DNA of 64,000 nt from JAXMBN01 sp046349875 (GTDB taxonomy: Bacteria; Planctomycetota; Planctomycetia; Pirellulales; Pirellulaceae), in assembly GCA_046349875.1 (NCBI GenBank), contig JAXMBN010000006.1, forward strand, positions 129,384 to 193,383. The letters run 5' to 3'. A program made the translations under genes and the position numbers. The notes under the pieces are model-generated. The model saw only the letters and a program-made list of their open reading frames with translations, made no database searches and was not told where the DNA came from. This document shows positions 37,067 to 45,989 of the stretch, in pieces (the stretch's first letter is position 1; each line of letters begins with the position of its first letter).

Positions 37067-37825
37067 TTGAGTTCTTCGGAGATGCAAGCCACTGATATTG
37101 GACGGACCCTGATCCTTGTTTGTACCTACAATGAAATTGCTAACTTACCAACACTGATCGATTGTATTCGACGATTGTGCCAAGATGATATTCTCGTCAT
37201 CGACGATGCCTCACCTGATGGAACGGCGGAATGGGTGCGTCAGCGCGGCGCGGTCGATCCTAGCGTGAAGCTCATGGAGCGACAGGGGAAGCTTGGTCTT
37301 GGGACGGCGATCCTTGCGGGGATGAAGTATGCCATCGACCATGGCTATGATTGGGTGCTCAATCTTGATGCTGATATGAGTCACGATCCAGCAAGTATCG
37401 TGTCGCTTAAAGCCAAGGCAGGGAACGATGTTGATCTAGTGATAGGATCGCGCTATGTGTCCGGTGGCGGACTACGCAACTGTAGTTGGAAGCGGCACTT
37501 GGTCAGTCGATGTGCCAATCTGTATGCCAAAATTTTGGTTTGGTGGAACATCGCGGATTGTAGTAGTGCGTTTCGATGTTATCGAACGCATGCCTTAAAG
37601 CAACTTCCTTTGGACGCGATGCGGTGTGAAGGTTATGGTTTCTTGGAGGAAGTACTTTGGTGGTTACTTCGTCACGGGTTTCGCGTGGTGGAAGTACCCA
37701 TTGTTTACACCGAGCGGGAACAAGGGGAATCCAAGATTTCGATGCGGGAAGCGATTGGTACGATGAAGACCTTGCATCATTTGTCTTGGATGGGGTTTTT
37801 CGTACCGAAGCGACGCAGGCTGTAA
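37067..37825 (+). CDS. polyprenol monophosphomannose synthase-like glycosyltransferase (GT2)
   Basis: This family moves a sugar from a nucleotide donor to polyprenyl phosphate. The 252-residue product has VCTYNEIANLPTLID, ILVIDDASPDGTAEWV, GLGTAILAGMKYAIDHGYD, LNLDADMSHDP (the DAD metal motif), VIGSRYVSGG, CSSAFRCYRTHAL and GYGFLEEVLWWL with the late E-E. No transmembrane domain, as in Dpm1-like stand-alone enzymes. AAGGAG sits six bases before the TTG at 37067, which I favour as start over ATG 37082 and GTG 37052. It follows the damaged M20 gene closely. The GT39-like enzyme at 44610 uses polyprenyl-phosphate sugars in related families, so the two might act in one pathway. Confidence 0.86.
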   Translation: MSSSEMQATDIGRTLILVCTYNEIANLPTLIDCIRRLCQDDILVIDDASPDGTAEWVRQRGAVDPSVKLMERQGKLGLGTAILAGMKYAIDHGYDWVLNLDADMSHDPASIVSLKAKAGNDVDLVIGSRYVSGGGLRNCSWKRHLVSRCANLYAKILVWWNIADCSSAFRCYRTHALKQLPLDAMRCEGYGFLEEVLWWLLRHGFRVVEVPIVYTEREQGESKISMREAIGTMKTLHHLSWMGFFVPKRRRL

Positions 37826-38052
37826 TCGATGCATGGCCAGCATCGGTATGGGCGATCTGGCCCGCTGGTCAACCTTGGAGACTTGATGGTGGGACTTCGG
37901 GGATGGGGAGAAATCCGAACGACCGATTTAATCCGCGAAAATTCTCGGAATTTAGCCATTCTGGGGCGGTACAACGGCCACATGAAGACGCTCGTATCAT
38001 ACTAAACAGATAGGTATTCCTTAATTTCCTCCCCCATCAATGCGGATGTACC

Positions 38053-40632
38053 TTGGCTGGTTCTCGCGGTTCTAACGATTGGAATTCCTCTTCGGGCGAA
38101 GAGCACGATCCGGAAACCAGGCTTGCATCGACCGAAGCTGTCGAGGCGGAATGGGAGGAGACCGATTTTGTATTTCATCCACCGGAGGCGAGTGAAGACT
38201 TTCCGGTTCTGGGTGACTATCAGATCCTTGAGAAGATTGGCTCGGGTGGGATGGGCCAAGTCTTTCGAGCTCAGCATCGAACGATGCAGCGCGACGTGGC
38301 ACTGAAGATCCTTCCTAAGAAATTATCGAACCACGCTTATTTTGTAGAGCGGTTTTATTCGGAAGTTCGAGCCATCGCCAAGTTGATGCATCCGAACATC
38401 GTGACGGCCTTCGATGCGGGATGCGCTCAGGGCGTTCATTTTCTGGTGATGGAACTTGTCGAAGGCATACCTCTTTCCAAATTTGTTTTGCAGAACGGCC
38501 CATTGCGATTGGAAGAGGCCGTTAGTTTTCTGAAACAGGCCGCATCGGCTCTCGGATATGCGCATACGCGCGGAGTCGTTCATCGCGATATCAAGCCAGG
38601 CAATATGATGTGGACACCCGATGGGGTCCTCAAGATTTTAGATTTTGGATTAGCCCGGTTAACCCAAGACGTGAAACGACGTGAACCTTCCAAACAGTTG
38701 GAGGGTACCGTCGAATACATGTCGCCTGAGCAGGTCGAGAATTCGGAGCATATCGACCAGCGTACCGACTTTTACAGTCTAGGTGCATCTCTATTCTTCC
38801 TGCTCACCGGTCGATCCATGTTTTCGGGGGAAGCGGTTGAGATCGCATTGGCGCATCTCAAGAAGCAACCCCCTGCATTGTATGAAGTTCGTTCCGATAT
38901 CGATCTCCGTTTAGATGCTATCTTTCAAACATTGGTAGCCAAGAAACCCGAACATCGCTTTGCCGATGGCGAAGCGATCTTGGAGAAACTCGAATCGATG
39001 AATCTTGCAACGACTTCCACTTTGCCCAATGTGGCCAATCCGATTCGTTTGCCTTCCTTCGTCGCGGAACCTGCGACGAATCGATCTTTGGCCGAATCGA
39101 CATCGCAACGTACCTATGAAGCGATTGGAATCGAATTAGGAATGATGAGTTCGCGGGCGTCGTATTTAGATGCGCAGCGACAACTCAAAGAAATTCCTGT
39201 CGATGGTGAAAAACTCTATGTGCGGAACATGGTTTGGAGCGATCAAGACAAGATCGCTGTAGGGGATGCCGCTGCAGAAATGCGAGTCTCACAACCCAAC
39301 CAAATCTTTTATGGTTTCCAGCGTTGGTATGGAATCCCACTCCTCGAACGTACCTTTGCGGGCCGCAAAGTCCCGCCTGAGGTCTTGCAGGGAGTGATCG
39401 TACGTAGGATTGTCGATGCGAGTCGCCATCTATTGAAAGATGTGACCCATGCCGTGGTCAACATTCCTTCTTGCTTCGATCAATTGCACCGACACTGCGT
39501 CCTTACGGCGTGCCGATGTGGTGGAGTCGAGCCATTGCAGCTACTCGATCGCCCTCTCGCTGCTGCCATTGCACTTTTGGAAACGCAGCGTCAAATCAGC
39601 AATGCCTCTCACGAAAAGCAGCATTGGCTGGTGATGTCGCTTCAGGCGGGGGCGAGTGAAGCGAGTATTGTTGAAGTAGAAGGTGAAGTGGCGAAGCTCG
39701 TGTCGACCGTTGGCGATTGGCGATCGGGGCTCACTCGTTGGCACAATCGAATCGCAGATCACTTAGTAAAACTCTTCGAGCAAAAACATGCCATCGACGT
39801 TCGGAATGATCTGAGTGCCGCATCGCGGTTACAGCGAACGGTTGAGATGGCCATGAACCGATTGAACGTGGTTCAGCAAGTGGAGCTCAAATACGAAGCA
39901 AAACAAAAGGAGATCTCATGGGTTCTCCATCGCGATGAATTGATTCGGATCTGCGAACCCTTTATGGCTGAATTGTTTCAGTTTAGCAAAGAGGCAATCC
40001 AGCAAAGCGGCGTTGATCCAAAATCCATTTCCCATGTATTGATGATTGGCGAGCATCTTTCCTTGCCTCAAGTGAAAGAATGCATCAAGAAATCGCTGGC
40101 TCCACAGGCGATATTCGAGCCCATTTCAAAGGCGGATCTGGCACGTGGCGCGGCACTGCAAGCAAGGTACCTCATGCCGCCTATGGATGCGTCTGGTCCG
40201 CATGCAGAACAGTCCACGATCTATGACATCGGCCTAGTGACCATGGATGGAACGAAAGGTCCTGGGGCTCCGAAGGTTCTCATCCCCAAAGGAACATCCC
40301 TTCCCGCCCATTGCAGCAAGACATTACGATTTGCAGGGAAAGCACTTCCCACGCTGCAACTCGTTGAGAGCACTCGGTTGGGCAGTTCGCACTGGCATCG
40401 TTTGGGATCGATTCATCCTGGCCGAGCGTTTCCACGTCGAGGCGAAAGCGATCCTCTGCAATTGCGTTTGGAAATGGATATCCACGGCATTCTCAGCAGT
40501 AAACTCACCTGGCTCGCAGGCAATGCGCAAACGATGATTGCGCCTTTGGCTGATCCACCGATGGATGCGACTGCCATTCAAGAATGGCGCAATTGGATCG
40601 AGACGCTCATGCTTTGCCAAAGCGACGACTAG
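38053..40632 (+). CDS. serine/threonine protein kinase fused to an Hsp70-like ATPase and substrate-binding domain
   Basis: The 859-residue protein has an acidic N-terminus (1-50), then a complete Hanks-type kinase: GSGGMGQVF (63-71), VALK with Lys85, HRDIKPGNM (177-185), DFGLARL (197-203) and YMSPEQ (222-227). The C-terminal half matches an Hsp70 nucleotide-binding domain: AIGIELGMMSSRAS (357-370, phosphate-1 position), HAVVNIPSCFDQLHR (466-480), LLDRPLAAAIALLE (497-510), WLVMSLQAGASEASI (525-539, phosphate-2) and SHVLMIGEHLSLPQV (660-674, adenosine site). Residues 742-762 (VLIPKGTSLPAH onward) resemble the start of an Hsp70 substrate-binding beta domain. The phosphate loops are degenerate (no GTTNS or GGG), so ATP hydrolysis by that half is doubtful. 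No transmembrane segment. TTG at 38053 is assumed as start. Confidence 0.85.
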   Translation: MAGSRGSNDWNSSSGEEHDPETRLASTEAVEAEWEETDFVFHPPEASEDFPVLGDYQILEKIGSGGMGQVFRAQHRTMQRDVALKILPKKLSNHAYFVERFYSEVRAIAKLMHPNIVTAFDAGCAQGVHFLVMELVEGIPLSKFVLQNGPLRLEEAVSFLKQAASALGYAHTRGVVHRDIKPGNMMWTPDGVLKILDFGLARLTQDVKRREPSKQLEGTVEYMSPEQVENSEHIDQRTDFYSLGASLFFLLTGRSMFSGEAVEIALAHLKKQPPALYEVRSDIDLRLDAIFQTLVAKKPEHRFADGEAILEKLESMNLATTSTLPNVANPIRLPSFVAEPATNRSLAESTSQRTYEAIGIELGMMSSRASYLDAQRQLKEIPVDGEKLYVRNMVWSDQDKIAVGDAAAEMRVSQPNQIFYGFQRWYGIPLLERTFAGRKVPPEVLQGVIVRRIVDASRHLLKDVTHAVVNIPSCFDQLHRHCVLTACRCGGVEPLQLLDRPLAAAIALLETQRQISNASHEKQHWLVMSLQAGASEASIVEVEGEVAKLVSTVGDWRSGLTRWHNRIADHLVKLFEQKHAIDVRNDLSAASRLQRTVEMAMNRLNVVQQVELKYEAKQKEISWVLHRDELIRICEPFMAELFQFSKEAIQQSGVDPKSISHVLMIGEHLSLPQVKECIKKSLAPQAIFEPISKADLARGAALQARYLMPPMDASGPHAEQSTIYDIGLVTMDGTKGPGAPKVLIPKGTSLPAHCSKTLRFAGKALPTLQLVESTRLGSSHWHRLGSIHPGRAFPRRGESDPLQLRLEMDIHGILSSKLTWLAGNAQTMIAPLADPPMDATAIQEWRNWIETLMLCQSDD

Positions 40633-40665
40633 TCTGCCAATGCATCCCTCGCGATGATTGTGGAA

Positions 40666-40699
40666 TGGGTGAGGGGCTGTTCGAAAGAAGGCTCACCCA
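40666..40699. terminator. inverted repeat between convergent genes, possible terminator
   Basis: TGGGTGAG (40666-40673) and CTCACCCA (40692-40699) pair perfectly around an 18-base loop between the kinase and the DUF1080 genes. There is no clear T-run on either side, so termination is only suggested by position. Confidence 0.35.
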
Positions 40700-40740
40700 C
40701 TCCAAGGCAAAGGCGTTGTGCTAGGTGTTCCTACTGAAAA

Positions 40741-42519
40741 CTATTTAACGAGGTAGTCCTGAGGCTTGATCAGCTTGTCTTTGAAAAAGCTCTTGGGATT
40801 GTTCTGGAAACCAAAGAAGGTTGGCTTGTAGTTTCCGCCATATTCTACGTCGGCTTTGGCTGGAATCTCTTTTTCAAGTCCGGCGGCCCAGTAGGTCGCA
40901 TTGATGACCATGCGTCGCAAGCTTTCGTTGGTCAAATCGATGGAGGCTCCCATCGTGGTGGTGAAGACGCGACATTCTTTTCCGGATTCCGTCTTGTAGG
41001 TTCGTGTCCAAACCATCGGCATCATCGGATCATTGCGTTTGTCGGTTACGGGTGGATCGGTTGGGTTCATGCCTGAAATGATTTGGCCAAGCATGAGAAC
41101 ATTGGCATCGGCGGGAAGGTGGACGACTCCGTAAACGTCGCTGGGGACGAAGACATCATCGACGCCGCGAAGGATCGGATCGCTGGCCTTATCCTTTGGG
41201 ATTACGCCCCGAGCTGCCTCAATCTTGTGTTTGCCATGGTGACTGACCCAAGTTTCCCCCAAAACTTGTTGACCGAATCCACCTTTCCACTCGCCATGAT
41301 CGTAACTCCATTTGGCATAGGGACTGGTCGAATTCTTCGGGTATTTGAAGGCGTGCGTACTGGTTCGCAAGCCGATCACAGCACCACCCCGTTCAACGAA
41401 TTCAACGATGGGTTTCATCTGCCAATCCGGGAGTTCTCGAAAGCGAAGATCGAGAATCATGACGTCCGCATTATCGAGATGGAAGGTACCTGGAATATTG
41501 CTTGAGTAGTTCGGGTCGACGGTGCCTGTTTCAGGATTGATCGAGAACAGGGCCACACTATTGAAACCATGGCGTTCCGAGAGAATCTTGGCCAGCATCG
41601 GGACCGCTTCTTCGCTGCGGTATTCTTCATCGCCCGAGAGCAATACTACCTTCTTGCCTTTGCCTGGCCCACTCTTGCCTTCAAATTCAAGCCACGGTGC
41701 CACATCATCGCGGAGCGAACGAACCCAAATATTGCGGAAGCGAACGGGATCGCCATGATCTTGAAGAACCAAGGGACCCGTCGTCGGGTGTGGAGCGTAC
41801 GGCGTAATGCCTTGATGAGCCATTTGGCCAATCATCTCGCGAGCATGTTGTACCAGCACTCCATTGTGAAAGACGGTTACCTTGGCTGGCTTGGTAAGCT
41901 TATCGCCATCAAAACGTGGCGCTTCAAAGACGATATCGTATGCTTGCCATTGACCGGGGCCGCGGGATGCATTGACCTGAGGAGCGTATTGACCATAGAT
42001 CGATGCTGCTTGACCATCCGCATAGGTCGGGTTGTCGGAGGAATCGAGCACTTGTACTTCATAGCGGCCCATGAAGATTACGCCGCTATTGCCCCTTCCT
42101 TGGCTCTTTCCCTTCGGTTGCTCAGGACTTGCCCACTCGATATGAAGTTGCACATCGCCGTAATGATTCTTGGTTTCAATGGCTCCGGATTTACCCACGA
42201 CCTCCATGTAACCATCCTGAACTTTCCACGCCGCGGCATCGTCCGATCCCGATTTCTTCCATTTGCTTAGATCATTGCCATCGAAGAGCATGATCGCATC
42301 GGAGGGAGGTGCCATCGGTGCGTCCGCAGGTTTGATAACTGGTGGCTGCGGTCGATACTTATCATGCACACGCCAAACCTGACCAGGAATTCGAGGCGTA
42401 TCCGCGTATCCTTCACCACCCTTAGGTGGCTCTTGGCAAACTCCGACGGAAGTCATGCCAAAACAAAGCAGAAGTGATTGCCACTGAAAAAACCTGAAGG
42501 CTCGAGAAGAGAATCGCAT
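40741..42519 (-). CDS. DUF1080 (3-keto-disaccharide hydrolase) and ThuA fusion, exported
   Basis: The 592-residue protein has a signal peptide (FFQWQSLLLCFGMTSVGVCQ). DUF1080 occupies about 72-275, with IMLFDGNDLSKWKKSGSDD, YMEVVGKSGAIETKN, NSGVIFMGRYEVQVLDS and GPLVLQDHGDPVRFRNIWVR; this laminin-G-like domain acts as 3-keto-glycoside hydrolase in characterised homologues. A ThuA/glutamine-amidotransferase-like domain follows (about 285-520) with KVVLLSGDEEYRSEEA, VMILDLRFRELPDWQ and GGAVIGLRTSTHAF. ThuA proteins are linked to 3-keto-disaccharide metabolism, so one exported enzyme may combine two steps. GAGCCTACCT precedes ATG 42519. No Gfo/Idh dehydrogenase is adjacent. Confidence 0.9.
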   Translation of the reverse strand: MRFSSRAFRFFQWQSLLLCFGMTSVGVCQEPPKGGEGYADTPRIPGQVWRVHDKYRPQPPVIKPADAPMAPPSDAIMLFDGNDLSKWKKSGSDDAAAWKVQDGYMEVVGKSGAIETKNHYGDVQLHIEWASPEQPKGKSQGRGNSGVIFMGRYEVQVLDSSDNPTYADGQAASIYGQYAPQVNASRGPGQWQAYDIVFEAPRFDGDKLTKPAKVTVFHNGVLVQHAREMIGQMAHQGITPYAPHPTTGPLVLQDHGDPVRFRNIWVRSLRDDVAPWLEFEGKSGPGKGKKVVLLSGDEEYRSEEAVPMLAKILSERHGFNSVALFSINPETGTVDPNYSSNIPGTFHLDNADVMILDLRFRELPDWQMKPIVEFVERGGAVIGLRTSTHAFKYPKNSTSPYAKWSYDHGEWKGGFGQQVLGETWVSHHGKHKIEAARGVIPKDKASDPILRGVDDVFVPSDVYGVVHLPADANVLMLGQIISGMNPTDPPVTDKRNDPMMPMVWTRTYKTESGKECRVFTTTMGASIDLTNESLRRMVINATYWAAGLEKEIPAKADVEYGGNYKPTFFGFQNNPKSFFKDKLIKPQDYLVK

Positions 42520-42628
42520 AGGTAGGCTCCAAGGTCAGGGTGGGAGGAATCCATGGGATTCTAATCCACCCGAAACCAAATGGAAACATACCTGAGCGAG
42601 GAAGGGCTCAAGGTTGATCGGAGTACGT

Positions 42629-43339
42629 TTAAGGCCAAACGTACGGACTGACCAGCGAAGAGAGACGCTGCCAGGAAAGATCGTCACCCACCGCTTCCAA
42701 ATAGGAGCATGCATGGTCCCAATCTTCGATCGACTCGATATTGAATCGTAAATCGTCTCTTTGAAGTGGTTCTGGCAAGGGAATGAACCGCATTTGAAAG
42801 AGGTCGGTGGCGGTAATCAAATCGGCCACAGGTCGTGAATCATTTTGCAAAGGACCGTTCATCAATGAGTCCAAGGCACGGACATGGCACAGTTCGGCTA
42901 CCAACCCCAAACGCCGAAGCGAAAGCTTGGGATTCTTGGTTGCCATATAGCCGATATAGTCAGCCTCTGGATGCGACCATGCGCTGGCGATCAATCGATC
43001 CAAGAGAACAGGATCGGCGAATGGGCAAGTAGGCGCGATGAGGACTACCCATTCGGCCTGGCATCGCTTGGCAACTTCGTGAACGCGTTTGAGCGGTGTT
43101 GTATGGATGGAAGGTATCCACCGAGCTCCACAAAGGCTTCCGGAAAGCACACTATCTTTTTGCGATGGGGTACCGGTGATGGCAATCGAATCGATGAGCG
43201 TGCACTCATTGAGCCGACGTATGGACCATTCAAGCAGGGTCAGGCCGTTGAGCTTCCTGAAGATACAACCCGAACCCGAACGCTGCGTTGGCGACTTGGC
43301 CAAATCCAAAACTGCGACCGTTGCGTTGGTTGCTGCCAT
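42629..43339 (-). CDS. acylneuraminate cytidylyltransferase-like nucleotidyltransferase
   Basis: The family activates sugars as CMP- or related nucleotides and includes NeuA and SpsF. From ATG 43339 (GGAAGAAG upstream; the open frame continues to 43435) the product is 236 residues. It shows a nucleotidyltransferase layout: N-terminal VAVLDLAKSPTQR, SGCIFRKLNGLTLLEWSIRRL, IDSIAITGTP, VVLIAPTCPFADPVLLDRLI and a C-terminal RFNIESIEDWDHA. The usual sugar-binding loop is changed (GSGCIFRKL rather than GSKGIPGKN), so the substrate is unclear. The 32 upstream residues are rejected as start because of composition. It is divergent from the CDF gene. Confidence 0.72.
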   Translation of the reverse strand: MAATNATVAVLDLAKSPTQRSGSGCIFRKLNGLTLLEWSIRRLNECTLIDSIAITGTPSQKDSVLSGSLCGARWIPSIHTTPLKRVHEVAKRCQAEWVVLIAPTCPFADPVLLDRLIASAWSHPEADYIGYMATKNPKLSLRRLGLVAELCHVRALDSLMNGPLQNDSRPVADLITATDLFQMRFIPLPEPLQRDDLRFNIESIEDWDHACSYLEAVGDDLSWQRLSSLVSPYVWP

Positions 43340-43671
43340 GATCTTCTTCCGTGCTAAGAGTTTGCAGGAGGCTTCCGCATCTCCCTCGAGATACTCGACC
43401 CTCCTGCGCAGCCATCTTGTGGACAAGTTGACCAAGCCTTCATGGGACTCGTCAACTTAGGTGAACTCACGATGGAACATCCTGTTGAGAAGCTCGATAT
43501 CGAGCCTCCTTCTACCGGTCAGTATAAGAAACAGAACCACCAATCACAACTAGTGGCTGTCCGATTTGAAGGAGGAATCGACGCCCGAACTTCAACGCGA
43601 TACGATCTAGGATTGACTCGTTTTTTGAGATCGATCGGTTCCTCGCAAGGTTGTGCTAGCGATGGTGGTGC
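43340..43671. other. 332-bp divergent intergenic stretch, no supported gene
   Basis: Separates the cytidylyltransferase-like gene (minus) and the CDF gene (plus). A plus frame at 43442-43711 runs into the CDF gene out of frame and shows no domain. Promoters for both neighbours are expected here, none read confidently. Confidence 0.4.
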
Positions 43672-44603
43672 ATGGCAGATAAGAATCAATCCGTCAAACA
43701 AAACGCCTTGATTGGATTGGTAGCCAGTGTGGTTTTGGCGCTGGTCAAGCTCGGGGCCGGGATCATCGGCCATTCCAGCGCTTTGATCGCGGATGCGACA
43801 GAGTCCTTGGCAGATGCCATCGGATCGATTTTGGTTTGGCAAGCTTTGCGAGTCTCTTCCAAACCCAGCGATACCAAACATCCCTATGGCTATGGCAAAG
43901 CCGAAGCCTTGGCGTCGTTGTTTGTAGGGTTGCTGCTTTTGGCGGCAGCCTTCTATATCGTGATCAAATCGTGCCGCGAAATGTTGGTGCCTCATGATCC
44001 GCCTGAAGTTTGGACCTTGGCCGTGCTGGTGATCGTCATCGTCGTCAAGGAATGGCTTTTCCGAAAGCTCATTCATGGTGCCGAAGAAGCGTCGTCGGAT
44101 GCAGCGGCGGCCGATGCTTGGCATCATCGATCAGACGCCATCACATCAGCCGCAGCCTTCATCGGAGTTACGTTGGCCGTGGTAGGAACGCATTGGTTTC
44201 AGATCGGTTTTTTGGCTCTGGCGGACGAGGCCGCTGCGATCCTGGCTTCGGGGATCATCGTCTTTACGGCAGTACAGTTGATTCGTCCCTCGCTGAGCGA
44301 ATTGCTCGATGCTTCATCGCATGAAATGGAAAAACGAATCTACGATGCGGCTCACGTCAAAGAGGGTGTTCGCAAAGTCGAGAAGGACCACGTTCGCAAA
44401 AGCGGTTCAGGGTACCATGTCGATATGCATCTCCATGTATCACCGACCTTTCGGTGCGTTTGGCACATTCGTTAGCCGGCAAAGTGAAAGCCGAATTGAT
44501 GCACGAGTTCCGCAGCCTTCATGGTGTTTTGATTCACATCGAGCCTGATGAGACCGACTCGCAAGGTCCATCAGCCGATGCGAATGCCGTCGAACTGCGT
44601 TGA
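43672..44603 (+). CDS. cation diffusion facilitator (CDF) transporter, frame broken once near the end
   Basis: CDF proteins export divalent metals (Zn, Fe, Mn, Co) by proton antiport. The first frame gives six hydrophobic segments. TM2 carries HSSALIADATESLADAIGS (HxxxD-type metal site) and TM5 carries WHHRSDAITSAAAFIG (HxxxD); KHPYGYGKAEALASL follows TM2. The cytoplasmic domain begins YDAAHVKEGVRKVEKDHVRK and reaches YHVDMHLHVSP. Restoring one base at about 44443-44446 continues as DLSVRLAHSLAGKVKAELMH and HGVLIHIEPDE to a TGA at 44601-44603, the normal CDF C-terminus. The repaired protein is about 310 residues. Confidence 0.88.
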
Positions 44604-44609
44604 GCCAGA

Positions 44610-45989
44610 TTATGATTGCGTCCGCCGTTCAGTCTCGGTTGCGCTGGGACCAAGAAGGCGCGTCCAATGAACGGCGCCGACCACTCCGATGCCAGCGAGT
44701 GCATAAAGCAATCCAAAGCAAGGCACCAAGAAACGAGATCCCGTGCTATAGAGTCCCATCACGATGATCGTGGTAATGAGTGGGAGTCCTACCAGCCACA
44801 GTCCTTCGCGGGATCGTTGATGAATCAGAACAAGACAACCAAGTATCATCAATATCTTCCAGATCAAACTCTTGCCTGTGAATGGGCTCCACAATTGATA
44901 CGCTCGTGCGACGGCAAGGTAGGGTAGGTCGGATCGATGATCGGCGATCCATAAGCGGACCCGCCGATTCGCTTCGTCCGCTACGATCAATTCTTGCGAG
45001 TTAGGAGCCAGCTTTTCAAACTCGGGATCTTGTTTGAGTTCGGCACGAAGTGCGAGATCCGCAGATCCTTGCCATTCTCCTCCCGCCTTCAAGGCCTCAT
45101 CACAATAGCCTCCCAAAAGCGTAATCGGTCCTTGCGTACCCAAGGGCATCCATCGATCAAGGATCATACTATTGCGAACCCACCATGGAGACAAAAGAAG
45201 GAGGGCAACGATAAGTACCGTTACCATCGATTGGAGTCGGCCTGTAGTTGACGAGGATTCACTTGGAGGGAGTCCAATGATGAGTGCAATAAACGGAATG
45301 TAGAATACGAAGAGTGAACGGCAGTAGACCATCAGCCCGATGCAAAAGCCCAGGGAAAGATGCTTGAGCAAAGGACGACGCGGAAACTGGGACCATGCCA
45401 GGATCACAAGCAGTTGCGTTAAGAGCATGGCCATCGGTTCCGTCAAGAAGTCGGCCGCATAGGAAGAAGTGGTTTTATCGAGCATCCCCAATGCCATCGT
45501 GAACGCCGCGCCAAGCCAAGCAAGTCGATGGTCTTCCCAACGCGTCAAGGTCCAACGATAAACCATCCAACCGGCGAGAAGGATGGAGAGTGCCAGAAAC
45601 GAGGCGTTGGAAGTGCGAACGAGCATCCATGAGAGCGGTCCATGGCCCGTGATACGGTAAATGGTGCTAATCCAAAGCGGATAGAGCGGTGGCCGGCTTG
45701 TCGTGAGGTGGTAGGGCGTGTTGCGATTCAGGAAGAGTGCATAGCGCCCATCTTGATCGTGCGCATGGTAGGCGGATCGCCACTCTTCGGAAGTCCAGTC
45801 AAACGCCACTCCTTTGCCATGAGCCAAATTCCATGCCATGTTTTCATAGTCGATGCCATCGCCAAGCGGTTTGGGTGGAAGACGCCAATACGCATCGAGC
45901 GACGTTTGATAGGTCTTGGCTGCAATCAGGAGCGTTGCCAAGAAGATCCAAATCCATTGATGCCATGGCGATGGTGACTTGATGTTCAT
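44610..45989 (-). CDS. GT39/PMT-like membrane glycosyltransferase
   Basis: The family uses polyprenyl-phosphate-linked sugars to modify proteins or lipids outside the membrane. The 459-residue protein has about ten hydrophobic segments. The first extracytoplasmic loop has KPLGDGIDYENMAWNLAHGKG (acidic residues plus Asn-Ala, the usual acceptor/donor loop) and TTSRPPLYPLWIS, a PP-motif typical of ArnT/PMT_2 proteins. The start ATG at 45989 overlaps the stop of the upstream permease gene by four bases (ATGA type), so the two are translationally coupled. The substrate is unknown. Confidence 0.78.
   Translation of the reverse strand: MNIKSPSPWHQWIWIFLATLLIAAKTYQTSLDAYWRLPPKPLGDGIDYENMAWNLAHGKGVAFDWTSEEWRSAYHAHDQDGRYALFLNRNTPYHLTTSRPPLYPLWISTIYRITGHGPLSWMLVRTSNASFLALSILLAGWMVYRWTLTRWEDHRLAWLGAAFTMALGMLDKTTSSYAADFLTEPMAMLLTQLLVILAWSQFPRRPLLKHLSLGFCIGLMVYCRSLFVFYIPFIALIIGLPPSESSSTTGRLQSMVTVLIVALLLLSPWWVRNSMILDRWMPLGTQGPITLLGGYCDEALKAGGEWQGSADLALRAELKQDPEFEKLAPNSQELIVADEANRRVRLWIADHRSDLPYLAVARAYQLWSPFTGKSLIWKILMILGCLVLIHQRSREGLWLVGLPLITTIIVMGLYSTGSRFLVPCFGLLYALAGIGVVGAVHWTRLLGPSATETERRTQS

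Noticed and set aside
43442..43711. 89-residue plus-strand frame before the CDF gene
   Set aside because: Runs out of frame into the CDF coding start and has no recognised feature.
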